Shown here in pieces: positions 1-7,593 of a DNA stretch of 19,394 bases. The DNA comes from JBEKHT01 sp049516595. GTDB taxonomy: Bacteria > Chloroflexota > Anaerolineae > Anaerolineales > RBG-16-64-43. Position 1 is the first letter of the stretch. The number at the start of each line of letters is the position of its first letter. The DNA lies in contig JBEKSY010000046.1 in NCBI GenBank assembly GCA_049516595.1, positions 1-19,394 on the forward strand. The letters run 5' to 3'. Position numbers and translations under genes: made by a program. Under the pieces are notes generated by a model, which was not told where the DNA came from, did no database searches, and saw only the letters and a program-made list of their open reading frames with translations.

Positions 1-382
1 CCTCCAGGCTGACCGCGGTCAGGGCGACTCGCACAACGCGCCGATCCTCCGGGTCAGGCAGCCTTTGGGCGTATCCGTTGTCTACCATCCAATCCATGAT
101 CCGCGTGGCTGTGCTGAGGGGAACGTCCAGCTCATGGCTGAGCTCGCCCATGGTGATTGGATTCTCATGGTGCGACAGAACAATGCCGACGTTGTAGAAG
201 AGATTGAAGTCGTGCGGTCCTACGCTCCTGGCGGTTATCTTTGAGGCAAGATATTGATTTCTCAGCGCAAGCAAGTTCTCCGGGAGTGCTCCTCGGAACT
301 TGGGCCTCAAGCGGAGTATGCGCTGGATGAGTTCCGCAATCTCAGGTGCCCGCTGTCGCAGATTGGATTCTGAAGCTTGCAT
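1..382 (-). CDS. MarR-family transcriptional regulator, C-terminus beyond window
   Basis: Reading from an ATG at 382 down to the window edge gives 127 codons without a stop, so the 3' end is missing. The translation contains a winged helix-turn-helix of MarR type: a helical lead-in at about residues 10-70, a recognition region around residues 77-103 (ITMGELSHELDVPLSTATRI) and the typical wing with DPEDRR at 110-115 followed by an alternating beta strand. MarR proteins bind DNA as dimers and usually repress adjacent genes, often in response to aromatic or other small ligands. The start is supported by the family-like N-terminus. The ribosome binding site is weak (AGGG about 7 bases upstream). 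It is transcribed away from the TetR operon, so it may control itself, that operon, or genes outside the window. The family is clear; the ligand is unknown. Confidence 0.85.
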   Translation of the reverse strand, partial: MQASESNLRQRAPEIAELIQRILRLRPKFRGALPENLLALRNQYLASKITARSVGPHDFNLFYNVGIVLSHHENPITMGELSHELDVPLSTATRIMDWMVDNGYAQRLPDPEDRRVVRVALTAVSLE

Positions 383-394
383 GTTGCCAACCCT

Positions 395-418
395 GTATAT
401 TTGCGGGTCAGTATATTT
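395..418. repeat. direct repeat GTATATTT x2, candidate MarR-gene operator
   Basis: GTATATTT occurs at 395-402 and again at 411-418, a 16-base period, 13 bp upstream of the MarR start. On the minus strand the distal copy carries TATACT, a possible -10 element for the MarR gene. The arrangement fits autoregulation, but this is inferred from position only. MarR sites are usually inverted rather than direct repeats. Confidence 0.3.
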
Positions 419-648
419 CACAAACGGGAATATTCTATGATGGAAAATATGGACTGTCAAGTCCGAATTTGAATCGCATGGTTTCGCCCCGAATGTGCTT
501 GGCTCGATCCGTCCGCCAGCAAGAACACCTCATTCCCGTCAGGGGGTTACGGGGGAACCATGCCGGGCTGGTCCGGGCAATCATGAGGCAGCGACCGGCG
601 CGGCTAATCACCCTGGGTGCCCGGGCCCAAGTGAATTGACCAAAACAG

Positions 649-665
649 GGCAGAACCTTTCTGCC
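649..665. promoter_or_regulatory. 17-bp palindrome, candidate TetR operator
   Basis: GGCAGAA (649-655), spacer CCT, TTCTGCC (659-665) is a perfect 7-bp inverted repeat ending 8 bp before a consensus -35 box. A second inverted pair, TGCCAG at 662-667 and CTGGCA at 682-687, shares its right arm and brackets the -35 box. TetR-family repressors typically bind short palindromes at their own promoter, so this is the best operator candidate for the gene that starts at 782. Confidence 0.5.
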
Positions 666-673
666 AGAGGCAC

Positions 674-702
674 TTGACAGGCTGGCAAGGAGGATGTACT
701 AG
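674..702 (+). promoter_or_regulatory. putative sigma70-type promoter of the TetR/ABC operon
   Basis: A perfect TTGACA is at 674-679 and TACTAG at 697-702, separated by 17 bases. The -35 is consensus and the -10 matches 3 of 6. Transcription would start near 709 and leave about 70 bases of leader before the TetR start at 782. The flanking inverted repeats support this as a regulated promoter. Confidence 0.5.
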
Positions 703-781
703 TTGCTCGGATTACGAATTCTCAATCGGGATCCGAGCAATCACTCTCGATGGGCCAAGGGGACAGTCTGCGAGGTGGGCG

Positions 782-1420
782 ATGTCAGTTGAGCTCAGGG
801 GTTCTAGTGGAGCATCGCGGCGGGAACGCCGCGTCCAGAGGCAACGCAAGGAAATCATGGACGCAGCTGCCCACCTCTTTGCGGAGAGAGGGTATTCCGC
901 AACCACCACCAAAGACCTTGCCCAAGCTGCCGACATCGGCGAGAGCACCCTCTACGGCTACTTTGCCAGCAAGCGGGAGGTCCTGGTCGCGATTCTTTCT
1001 GAGAAGGCGGAGCAGGTGGATTCCGCATTTTCCGAAAGCCTCGATCCGGGGGACCGGAATGGTCTGGTTCACTTGGCGGACAAGATCATGGACATTGTGC
1101 TCACCAACGTCCTGTACACCCGTGCCCTGATCGGGGAGGCCTGGGTGAGTGACGAGGTCCTCCACAACTATGTCACCTCTCGAACGAGCCGGATCACCAA
1201 CTACTTGAAAGACCTGATCACCGCCGGGGTGTCGTCAAAGATGTTCCGGCCGATCGACCCACGCTTGGGCGCGCGCATCGTCGTGGCCACATTCGTTGGG
1301 GCGCTCCTGCCTGTGCTTCGTGGGATCGAACCGCCCCCCTCCCCGAAAAGGCGCCGAGCTCTGGCGGAAACCGTGGTCTCGCTGCTGTTGGACGGCGCCC
1401 GGGTTCGAAATCCCACATGA
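782..1420 (+). CDS. TetR/AcrR-family transcriptional regulator
   Basis: This 212-residue protein has a classic N-terminal TetR DNA-binding domain. A basic stretch at about residues 13-23 leads into helix 1 (IMDAAAHLFAERGYSATTTK), then the helix-turn-helix at about 44-63 with TLYGYFASK and a following hydrophobic helix. The C-terminal ligand/dimer domain (about 75-212) is divergent, as usual. The open frame extends upstream to 674, but that extension overlaps the promoter and does not look like protein. The ATG at 782 has GAGGTGG about 5 bases upstream. Its stop overlaps the first permease start (ATGA at 1417-1420), so it is translationally coupled and part of the exporter operon. In E. coli the similar ybhFSR exporter is also linked to a TetR-type regulator (CecR). 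It is most likely a drug- or metabolite-responsive repressor of this operon. Confidence 0.92.
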   Translation: MSVELRGSSGASRRERRVQRQRKEIMDAAAHLFAERGYSATTTKDLAQAADIGESTLYGYFASKREVLVAILSEKAEQVDSAFSESLDPGDRNGLVHLADKIMDIVLTNVLYTRALIGEAWVSDEVLHNYVTSRTSRITNYLKDLITAGVSSKMFRPIDPRLGARIVVATFVGALLPVLRGIEPPPSPKRRRALAETVVSLLLDGARVRNPT

Positions 1421-2562
1421 GGGCGGCCATGCTCCAAAGAATACTCGCCATCGTCCAAAAGGAATTCTCCCAGACTCTTCGAGACCGCAGCACCCTGACC
1501 ATCATGTTGACCATGCCGCTGATCCAGCTGGTCTTGTTTGGTTACGCGATCAACATCAACGTCCGCAATATCCCCACCGTGGTCGCCGACCAGAGCCGCG
1601 ACGAAGACAGCCGCAATTTCATCAACGCTATGGTCAATTCCCAGTACTTCCGGGTCGTGGAATCGGTCGCGAGCCAATCCGACGTGGTTGAGGCGATTGA
1701 TGCCGGGCGGGCCAGCGCCGGCATCGTGATTCCCCCGGACTACGCGGCGCAGATCAAGCGGCGGAACGCTCAGGTTCTCGTTCTCGTGGATGGGTCCGAT
1801 CTCTTCACCTCCCAGTCCGCATACAGCGCGGCCAATGTGATTGGAGCAGCCTATGCCACCCGGGTGATCATGGACGAAGCGGATCGGGCCGGGCAACTCG
1901 CCAATGCGCAAAATCTGGCCTCGCTGGCTATCGAGTTGCACATTCTCTACAACCCGGACATGAAGGACCTGTGGTTTGTCATTCCAGGGATGGCCGCCAT
2001 GCTGCTTCAAACCCAGACGATTGTCCTCACCGCGGCGGCGGTAGTGCGCGAGCGAGAGGTGGGAACGATTGAGCAAATCCTGGTCACCCCGATTCGACCG
2101 ATTGAGTTCATGTTGGGCAAAATCGTCCCCTACCTGGCCATTGCCATGGTCAATATGCTTACGGTGATCGGGCTGGGCGTCTTTCTGTTCGGGGTCCCGT
2201 TTCAAGGGAGTTTCATGCTGTTCATTGGGTTGGCGTTTGTGTATGTCTTTAGCGGCCTGGGGCTGGGACTGCTGATCTCGACCGTTTCCGACAACCAGCG
2301 TCAGGCACAGCAGCTCATCATGCTGTTCACCATGGTGGCTCTCGTCCTGGGGGGATTCATTTTCCCGCGCTACACCATGCCGGCCGTCATCCGTCTCGTC
2401 GGAAACCTTTTCCCCCTGACCTATTTCGTTCCCATCTCGCGGGGCATCATCACCAAGGGAATCGGGCTCCAGACCTTGGGGAATGAAGTGCTCTCCCTCC
2501 TGGCCTACCTGCTCGTGGTGATGTTCCTGGCCGCCAGGACATTTCGCGAAAGGCTGGAATAG
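1417..2562 (+). CDS. ABC-2 type permease, YbhS/YbhR-like
   Basis: This is a 381-residue inner-membrane subunit of an ABC exporter. It has an N-terminal cytoplasmic stretch (KEFSQTLRDR), a first membrane helix at about 26-45, a large extracytoplasmic domain at about 47-183, and five further helices at about 184-206, 234-258, 264-288, 298-318 and 355-373. The RERE-GTIEQ-PIRPIE segment at 211-230 is the coupling-helix region typical of ABC-2 permeases (ABC2_membrane_3 type). Length and layout match E. coli YbhS/YbhR (about 370-377 residues). The start overlaps the TetR stop by ATGA. A second in-frame ATG at 1429 has GAGGGCGG just upstream and could be the true start. It pairs with the paralogous permease that follows. 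Substrate is unknown. Confidence 0.9.
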   Translation: MRAAMLQRILAIVQKEFSQTLRDRSTLTIMLTMPLIQLVLFGYAININVRNIPTVVADQSRDEDSRNFINAMVNSQYFRVVESVASQSDVVEAIDAGRASAGIVIPPDYAAQIKRRNAQVLVLVDGSDLFTSQSAYSAANVIGAAYATRVIMDEADRAGQLANAQNLASLAIELHILYNPDMKDLWFVIPGMAAMLLQTQTIVLTAAAVVREREVGTIEQILVTPIRPIEFMLGKIVPYLAIAMVNMLTVIGLGVFLFGVPFQGSFMLFIGLAFVYVFSGLGLGLLISTVSDNQRQAQQLIMLFTMVALVLGGFIFPRYTMPAVIRLVGNLFPLTYFVPISRGIITKGIGLQTLGNEVLSLLAYLLVVMFLAARTFRERLE

Positions 2563-2564
2563 GC

Positions 2565-3698
2565 ATGAGGGAGGGCCTGCAGCGCCTCCGGGCGCTGATT
2601 TACAAGGAGACGATGCAGCTGCTGCGGGACAGGCGCACCCTGGCCCTCTTCTTTGTGCTGCCCCTGGTAGAGCTTTTCCTCTTCGCCTACGCGGTCACCA
2701 TGACGGTGGACCATCTGCCCACCGCCCTGGTTGACCAGAGCCTGGACAATCGCAGCCGGAATTTCGTGCAAGCGCTCGTGAACTCGGGATACTTCGATGT
2801 CAAGCTGACCCTCCAAGACGAGCAACAGGTCCGTGCAGCCATGGACGAGGGGACCGTGAAAGCTGGCGTGGTGATCCCTCCGCATTTCGCCGCCGACGTC
2901 TCTCGGGGAAAGGGCAAAGCCCTGATCCTGCTGGATGGCTCGGACTCTTTCAGCGTCCAATCGGGCTACCGCGCCGCGAGCGCAATTGCCCAGCAGTACT
3001 CCTTCGATCTGACCGCTCAAGACGTTTCCGCCCCGGCCATCGGGGCTGGAAGCCTGCCCGTGACGATCTCGACCCGCGTGCTCTACAACCCGGATCTCAA
3101 AGACCTGGTCTTCATCCTTCCCGGCCTGATCGCTCTGATCATTCAAAACATCATTGTGGCCCATTCCGCGATGGCCTTTGTGCGTGAGCGGGAAGTGGGT
3201 ACCCTGGAACAGCTGTTGGCCAGTCCCGCCCGGCCGATCGAGATGATGGTCGCCAAGCTGATCCCTGGGGTTCTGGTGGTTATCCTCGACATGGTGGTGA
3301 TCCTGCTGCTGGGGGTCTTCTGGTTTGGCGTTCCGTTCAATGGAAGTGTCGGCCTGTTCGGGGTCCTGTCCATCTTGTTCATCGTTTCGGGCATGGGGCT
3401 GGGCCTTCTCATCTCCACTCTCGCTAAGACCCAACGGCAGGCGCAGCAGTTTACCAATCTGCTCAACCTTCTGGCCATGCTGCTAACCGGCTTCCTCTAT
3501 CCTCGCCTGACGATGCCGCTGTGGACGCGCATCATTGGCGACTTGGTACCCCTGACCTTTTACATCGGCATTGTTCGTGGGATTATCACCAAAGGCGTCG
3601 GAATCTCCTTCCTCTGGGGAAATGCCCTGGCCCTGACGGTCTACTCCATCGTGGCCTTGCTCCTGGCTTCCTCGGTGACCAAAAGGAGATTGGACTGA
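2565..3698 (+). CDS. ABC-2 type permease, YbhS/YbhR-like (second)
   Basis: A 377-residue paralogue of the preceding gene, separated by only 2 bases. It shows the same plan: the KETMQLLRDRRT lead-in, a first membrane helix at about 27-45, a large external domain to about residue 180, then five helices, with RERE-GTLEQ-PARPIE before the third helix and the GLGLLISTLAKTQRQAQQ segment conserved between the two copies. Two different permeases plus two different ATPases imply a heteromeric transporter, as in YbhF/YbhS/YbhR. No HlyD-type periplasmic adaptor is encoded next to it, so coupling to an outer-membrane channel, if any, would need a distant gene or not be used. Confidence 0.9.
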   Translation: MREGLQRLRALIYKETMQLLRDRRTLALFFVLPLVELFLFAYAVTMTVDHLPTALVDQSLDNRSRNFVQALVNSGYFDVKLTLQDEQQVRAAMDEGTVKAGVVIPPHFAADVSRGKGKALILLDGSDSFSVQSGYRAASAIAQQYSFDLTAQDVSAPAIGAGSLPVTISTRVLYNPDLKDLVFILPGLIALIIQNIIVAHSAMAFVREREVGTLEQLLASPARPIEMMVAKLIPGVLVVILDMVVILLLGVFWFGVPFNGSVGLFGVLSILFIVSGMGLGLLISTLAKTQRQAQQFTNLLNLLAMLLTGFLYPRLTMPLWTRIIGDLVPLTFYIGIVRGIITKGVGISFLWGNALALTVYSIVALLLASSVTKRRLD

Positions 3699-3705
3699 GC
3701 GCTGT

Positions 3706-4665
3706 ATGGAATCAGAAATTGGCATTTCGGCCCAAGGACTGACAAAGCGCTTCCACTCCGGCCGCAGTGGGACCACAGCCGTCGATCACCTCACGTTCGA
3801 AGTGAGACGAGGAGAAACCTTCGGACTCATCGGGCCAGACGGTTCGGGCAAGAGTACAACGACGCGCGTCGTCCTTGGTCTTCTCAAACGGGATGAGGGT
3901 CAGAGCAGCATCCTTGGGTTCGATTCGATGCGAGATGTGTACAAGATCCGAGAACAGGTGGGGTATGTTCCCCAGCAGTTTGCCCTGCCCGGCGACCTGA
4001 CGGTCATGGAAAACATGCGCTTCTTTGCTGACTTGCATGGGCTTTCCTCACAGGAGCAGAAACAACGCATCCCCGATCTGCTCCGGTTCGCCGAGTTGAC
4101 CGAATTCACTTCGCGCCCGGCTGCGCGTCTCTCCGGAGGAATGAAGAAGAAGCTCGCATTGGCACGCAGCCTGATCCATGCGCCCAGGGTGGTCATGCTC
4201 GACGAGCCCACCCTGGGAGTGGACCCCGTCAGCCGGCGCGACTTCTGGAATCTGCTGGGCAATCTGCGCGCGGAGCAGGGCCTGACCATTTTCGTTTGCA
4301 CCCCGTACATGGACGAGGCCGAGCGTTGCAACCGAATCGGGCTGATCTACCAGGGCCGGCTGATCGCCAACGACACTCCGGATCGGATCAAGAGGATGGT
4401 TCCCGGGCAGCTACTGGAAATCATGCCCTCGCAGTTCGCGCCAGCCCGCGACTTGGTGACTGGCCTAGAGGGAGTCCTGGAGGTGCAGACCTATGGGGCC
4501 ATGCTCCACCTGTTCCTGGACAATGTGAATCGACGCAAGCCAGAGATTGAAGCGGCGCTCTCCAGCCAGGGGATTTCCTGCAGCAATATGCGCATGATCG
4601 AGCCGCGCATGGAAGAAACCTTCATCAGCTTGATCCGGCGGTGGGAGGCGGCTCGAAATGTTTAG
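3706..4665 (+). CDS. ABC transporter ATPase with degenerate site (YbhF N-half-like)
   Basis: This 319-residue cytoplasmic nucleotide-binding subunit has Walker A GPDGSGKST at residues 43-51, the Q-loop glutamine at about 90, signature LSGGM at 142-146 and Walker B VVMLDEP at 162-168. The switch histidine found in active subunits is replaced by proline (CTPYMDEAE, Pro200). Walker A has Asp where most relatives have Asn. E. coli YbhF is a fusion of two such domains, and its first half has the same GPDG Walker A and also lacks the switch histidine. This gene therefore looks like a free-standing YbhF N-half. It lies 7 bases after the second permease and overlaps the next ATPase by 8 bases. The best Shine-Dalgarno (AAAGGAG) is rather far upstream, so translation may depend on coupling. 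Confidence 0.92.
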   Translation: MESEIGISAQGLTKRFHSGRSGTTAVDHLTFEVRRGETFGLIGPDGSGKSTTTRVVLGLLKRDEGQSSILGFDSMRDVYKIREQVGYVPQQFALPGDLTVMENMRFFADLHGLSSQEQKQRIPDLLRFAELTEFTSRPAARLSGGMKKKLALARSLIHAPRVVMLDEPTLGVDPVSRRDFWNLLGNLRAEQGLTIFVCTPYMDEAERCNRIGLIYQGRLIANDTPDRIKRMVPGQLLEIMPSQFAPARDLVTGLEGVLEVQTYGAMLHLFLDNVNRRKPEIEAALSSQGISCSNMRMIEPRMEETFISLIRRWEAARNV

Positions 4666-5638
4666 GCGAACCGCATCCGCTCCGCTCTCGGCCCGGCCAG
4701 AGTCCTCTGAGCCCATCGAGGTCGAGGGGTTGACCAAGCGCTTTGGTGATTTCGTGGCCGTCAACCACGTCACCTTTCAAGTCCATGCCGGAGAAGTCTT
4801 CGGCTGGCTGGGTCCCAATGGGGCGGGCAAGACCACCACGATTCGCATGCTGCTTGGCCTGTTGAGGCCGAGCGAGGGAAAGCTGCGCGTCCTGGGCTAC
4901 GATCCGGTCACTCAAGCCAAGACCATGCAGGCCCAGGTCGGTTACATGTCGCAGCTCTTTACCCTGTATGGCGACCTGACGGCGCGCGAAAACATACGGT
5001 TCTATGGGAAGGTCTACGGCTTGTCTCGCAGCGACCTGCAGCAACGGGAGGAAGAGATCCTCCGCATGGCCGGCCTGGAAGGGCGCAGGGGCGTCCTGAC
5101 CTCGCACCTTTCGGGAGGCTGGAAGCAACGCCTCGCGTTGGGCTGCGCCATCGTCCACAATCCGAGGGTGATCTTCCTGGATGAGCCCACTGCCGGGGTC
5201 GACCCGATCAGCCGCCGCGATTTCTGGGAGTTGATCTATGCCATGGCCCGGAAGGGAACGACCGTGCTGGTAACCACTCATTACATGGACGAGGCCGAGT
5301 TGTGCCAGCGAGTGGGTTTCATCAGCCAGGGGAAACTGGTCGCCCTGGACACGCCCGATCGCCTCAAGCGGTCCCAGATGCACGGCCAAGTGCTCGAGAT
5401 CAGTACCGGCGATCCGGATCGCGCCCTGCGCATCCTGAAGGCGGCGGGGGCACAGGGCCGGATCCCCCTTGCGGAAGTGGCGATGTACGGGACACGGATT
5501 CATGCGGTTGTTCCCGACGCTGAGATGTATCGGGAGCCGCTGCAACAACTTCTTCTCGAGGAGGGGGCCGAGATTTATGGCCTGGAGTGGATTGCCCCGA
5601 GCCTCGAAGATGTGTTCATTTCAGCCGTGAAATCGTAA
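4658..5638 (+). CDS. ABC transporter ATPase, canonical (YbhF C-half-like)
   Basis: This 326-residue subunit has all catalytic motifs intact: Walker A GPNGAGKTT at 52-60, Q-loop Gln99, signature LSGGW at 151-155, Walker B VIFLDEP at 171-177 with the catalytic Glu176, and switch His208 in TTHYMDEAE. It should supply the full hydrolytic residues in a pair with the degenerate subunit encoded just upstream. The start ATG lies inside the end of the previous gene with GGGAGG about 9 bases before it, indicating coupled, near-equal expression. The first 20 residues before the fold are not conserved-looking. About 100 C-terminal residues form the extra domain usual in ABC-2 exporter ATPases. Confidence 0.93.
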   Translation: MFRRTASAPLSARPESSEPIEVEGLTKRFGDFVAVNHVTFQVHAGEVFGWLGPNGAGKTTTIRMLLGLLRPSEGKLRVLGYDPVTQAKTMQAQVGYMSQLFTLYGDLTARENIRFYGKVYGLSRSDLQQREEEILRMAGLEGRRGVLTSHLSGGWKQRLALGCAIVHNPRVIFLDEPTAGVDPISRRDFWELIYAMARKGTTVLVTTHYMDEAELCQRVGFISQGKLVALDTPDRLKRSQMHGQVLEISTGDPDRALRILKAAGAQGRIPLAEVAMYGTRIHAVVPDAEMYREPLQQLLLEEGAEIYGLEWIAPSLEDVFISAVKS

Positions 5639-5689
5639 GACCCCCTTGCCGTCGCGTAGTGTGGAAGGGTCGGCAGGCACGGCGTCTTA
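5636..5689 (+). terminator. hairpin at end of ABC operon, possible terminator
   Basis: TAAGAC at 5636-5641 pairs with GTCTTA at 5684-5689, and GCCGT at 5648-5652 with ACGGC at 5679-5683, leaving a 6-base bulge. An alternative is GACCC 5639-5643 with GGGTC 5667-5671. No U-run follows, so if it terminates transcription it is not a classic intrinsic terminator. It may simply protect the 3' end. Confidence 0.3.
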
Positions 5690-6047
5690 GGTCCGCCGAA
5701 GCGTCAGACCATCTTCTTCCGGGTCCCTGATTCCCCCTTCTCCCGTCGACCCCACCCTCTCAACGGAGCAGGACCCGCATCGAGCGCGCAGTCGCGCCGC
5801 TCGGCCTGTGGCCCATGCAGCAGGTGCCGATCCAGAATCAATCCGGCGATGCGCCGCGCCTTGTTTTTGGGCTCGCCGAAGACCTCCGCCTCAGTGGAAG
5901 ACCAGGCTGCCCGCGGATCCGAGGGGCAAACGTCCCGCGATGGCTCTGAGGCGGGCGGCCGAGGCTCGCCGGGGGACGCCCACACGGGACCGGTCGAACC
6001 GCCTGAGGCGGGAGATCCTTTTTACCCGCTCCCGAGAGCATCGGCCC
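5690..6047. other. no convincing gene
   Basis: The stretch between the exporter operon and the convergent broken oxidoreductase gene has open frames on both strands, but their translations are Arg/Pro/Gly-rich and resemble no family. A minus-strand frame ending at 5704 has a slightly more protein-like middle, and could be a decayed gene end. A small stem CCGCC-tga-GGCGG at about 6000-6012 followed by a T-run on the plus strand could act as a terminator for read-through from the exporter operon. Confidence 0.4.
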
Positions 6048-6775
6048 CTAATGGACTTCGATGCGCACAACCCACTTGGCCCAATTGTTGCCCTCGACCC
6101 CAGGGAAGACCGCCCGCACCGGAAAGCCATGGAGGACGGGCAGGATGCCGCCATTCAACTCGTACGCAAGGAAAGCGTGGGATGACTTCACCAGGTCGAG
6201 ATCCACCAGCGTACTATAGCCATCGGCGCCGACGAGGACGATCGACTGCGCCCCGCTTTGGACCCCTGCCCGGGCGAGCACGCTCTCAAAGGGTGTCCCG
6301 GCCCAGGTGGCGTAGTCGACAAAGGTGCCCAGGCAGACCAGCGCGCAGTGCACGCCCACCTTAGGCAGGCAACGCAGCTCATCGTAGGTCAAAGTCAGGG
6401 GATGATCGACTCTCCCGGTCACCGCCAGCCGGTAGGTTGCCAAGTCGACCGTGGGTCCTCCGCCGGTCACATGGAGACCGGTGGTCGGATCTAGGCATCG
6501 AATGACTGCGGTGTGGGTGCTGAGGTGGGGGCGACAATGGCAGGCAACTGGCAGGCACCGCCGACAAGGGCCCCGCGGAGAGAGAAGACCGCCGGAGTTG
6601 GTTGGGGAAGAGAGGAAGCAATTGCGGCGGGAGGGGGCAAGCTGGCCTGGCCTTCCGCGGCGGGCTGGCCGACTGCCACCAATCCAGAGGGCGATAGGCC
6701 CCTGGGGCTGCATGCCGCCGCCATTCCAAGAAGGACAATAACCCCTGCCAACTTCCTGAGGTCAAAAGGAACCAT
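6048..6775 (-). pseudogene. lipoprotein-type molybdopterin oxidoreductase (sulfite oxidase fold), frameshifted
   Basis: The 5' part starts at ATG 6775 behind a strong GAGGAGG and encodes a lipoprotein-like signal (basic start, hydrophobic core, GMAAAC with a possible lipid-anchored Cys) and a Pro/Ala-rich linker, but stops at 6491. In another frame, from about 6490 to the stop at 6048, the sequence is a recognisable Oxidored_molyb domain: VTGRVDHPLTLTYDEL, a Cys-containing segment (CALVCLGTF) with the likely molybdenum ligand, W-AGTPFESVL, and a C-terminal HGFPVRAVFPG-KWV motif. The domain frame has no good start of its own. Loss of one base somewhere between about 6490 and 6531 (a G5 run sits at 6527-6531) would restore one exported protein of about 240 residues. 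The frame change may be a real mutation or a sequencing error. The usual sulfite-oxidase dimerisation domain is absent. Substrate unknown. Confidence 0.75.
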
Positions 6776-6887
6776 TCTTTCCTCCTCGCACCGACTTTCC
6801 ACCTGTAGAGCAAGGATCAAGAGCCTGACCCCAGGGACACCCGGAGGGCGATCGAGAGGTCCAGCGGGGCCCGATCAGGGCGCCAGG

Positions 6888-7406
6888 CTATTTGGACGCG
6901 ACGTGATCTGAGAAGTACGGAAGCCAGGGGCCCGACCCCTGGATGAAGGGCTGCATCATCGCCCGTTCGGCCTGCACGGTATGCATCAGGTCGTGGCCTG
7001 CCCATTCATGGAGCATCTGCCCCAAGGTCACGGCCCCCAGCTCCTCATGCCGTGCAGTCCGAGCCAGATCTTCCTCCTTGACCTCTGCCAGCAGCAGCAG
7101 GCTTTCTCGACGCCGGGCGGTGAAGGTTCGTGCCATCTCCAAGGGATCGAGGATTCGGTCGGGTTTTCGGTCCGCGGCGTCAGGGTTGAACGCGGAGAAA
7201 TCGCGGCCCTCCAGGAAGCACCTCACCCGGACCGGGAAAACGAATTGTTCGGTGTCGAGAAGGTGCTTCAGGCATTCCAGAGCAGACCACTCTCCTGGGA
7301 GGGGGGATCGGCGAAGAAGCTCGTCTGGCAATCCTTCCGCAAGAGCAGTCCAGCGGGCAGGGGTCGTGCTCAGCACAGCTTGGGACCAGAGAATTACCGT
7401 GGACAT
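6888..7406 (-). CDS. DinB-superfamily protein
   Basis: This 172-residue protein has the four-helix DinB fold: GEWSALECLKHLLDTE at about 38-53 with His48, and TLGQMLHEWAGHDLMH at about 127-142 with His138 and His142. Together these three histidines form the metal-binding triad typical of the DinB_2 group. Members act as metal-dependent thiol transferases or have no known activity; several use bacillithiol or mycothiol. The ATG at 7406 has GGAGG 9 bases upstream. It is followed 112 bp downstream by the broken molybdopterin gene on the same strand. No further clue to function is visible. Confidence 0.9.
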   Translation of the reverse strand: MSTVILWSQAVLSTTPARWTALAEGLPDELLRRSPLPGEWSALECLKHLLDTEQFVFPVRVRCFLEGRDFSAFNPDAADRKPDRILDPLEMARTFTARRRESLLLLAEVKEEDLARTARHEELGAVTLGQMLHEWAGHDLMHTVQAERAMMQPFIQGSGPWLPYFSDHVASK

Positions 7407-7593
7407 TTTGGGAACCTCCGATGACCAAAGTCATCTCCTGGGGTGCCTCCAGAACGATTGGGATGAGACGTCAAACGGCGACTGAACTGGGTAGCCCTAG
7501 GCGCCTCGGCACATAGGCGGCCCACCCACAAGGCCGCCGCAACGGCTCCCTCAGGGCAAGGAAGGCTCTCCCCCGCGCCCCCACCTCCCTTTC
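7407..7593. other. short intergenic region
   Basis: No gene seen. On the minus strand a small stem CGCCT/AGGCG around 7500-7520 could end transcription of the membrane-protein gene upstream. It is short and has no U-run. Confidence 0.3.

Larger units (their letters stand above)
383..781. other. divergent regulatory region between MarR and TetR genes
   Basis: This 399-bp stretch has no convincing gene; short open frames in it are compositional. It holds an 8-bp direct repeat next to the MarR gene (395-402 and 411-418), an inverted repeat GGACT-gtca-AGTCC at 451-464, a 17-bp palindrome at 649-665 and a likely promoter at 674-702. These are described separately. Confidence 0.6.

Noticed and set aside
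674..781. N-terminal extension of the TetR regulator from TTG 674
   Set aside because: It would start inside the consensus -35 box, and its translation does not resemble a TetR N-terminus.
1396..1416. GGTTCGAAATCCCAC resembling a tRNA T-arm
   Set aside because: It lies inside the TetR coding sequence and no acceptor stem or anticodon arm can be built around it.
1201..2205. 334-codon minus-strand open frame opposite the first permease
   Set aside because: It is a His/Asp/Gly-rich antisense shadow of a clear ABC-2 permease.
5704..5985. Possible small minus-strand gene downstream of the broken molybdopterin gene
   Set aside because: The middle looks mildly protein-like, but there is no good start or ribosome binding site and no family resemblance. 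It is kept only as a note in the intergenic entry.
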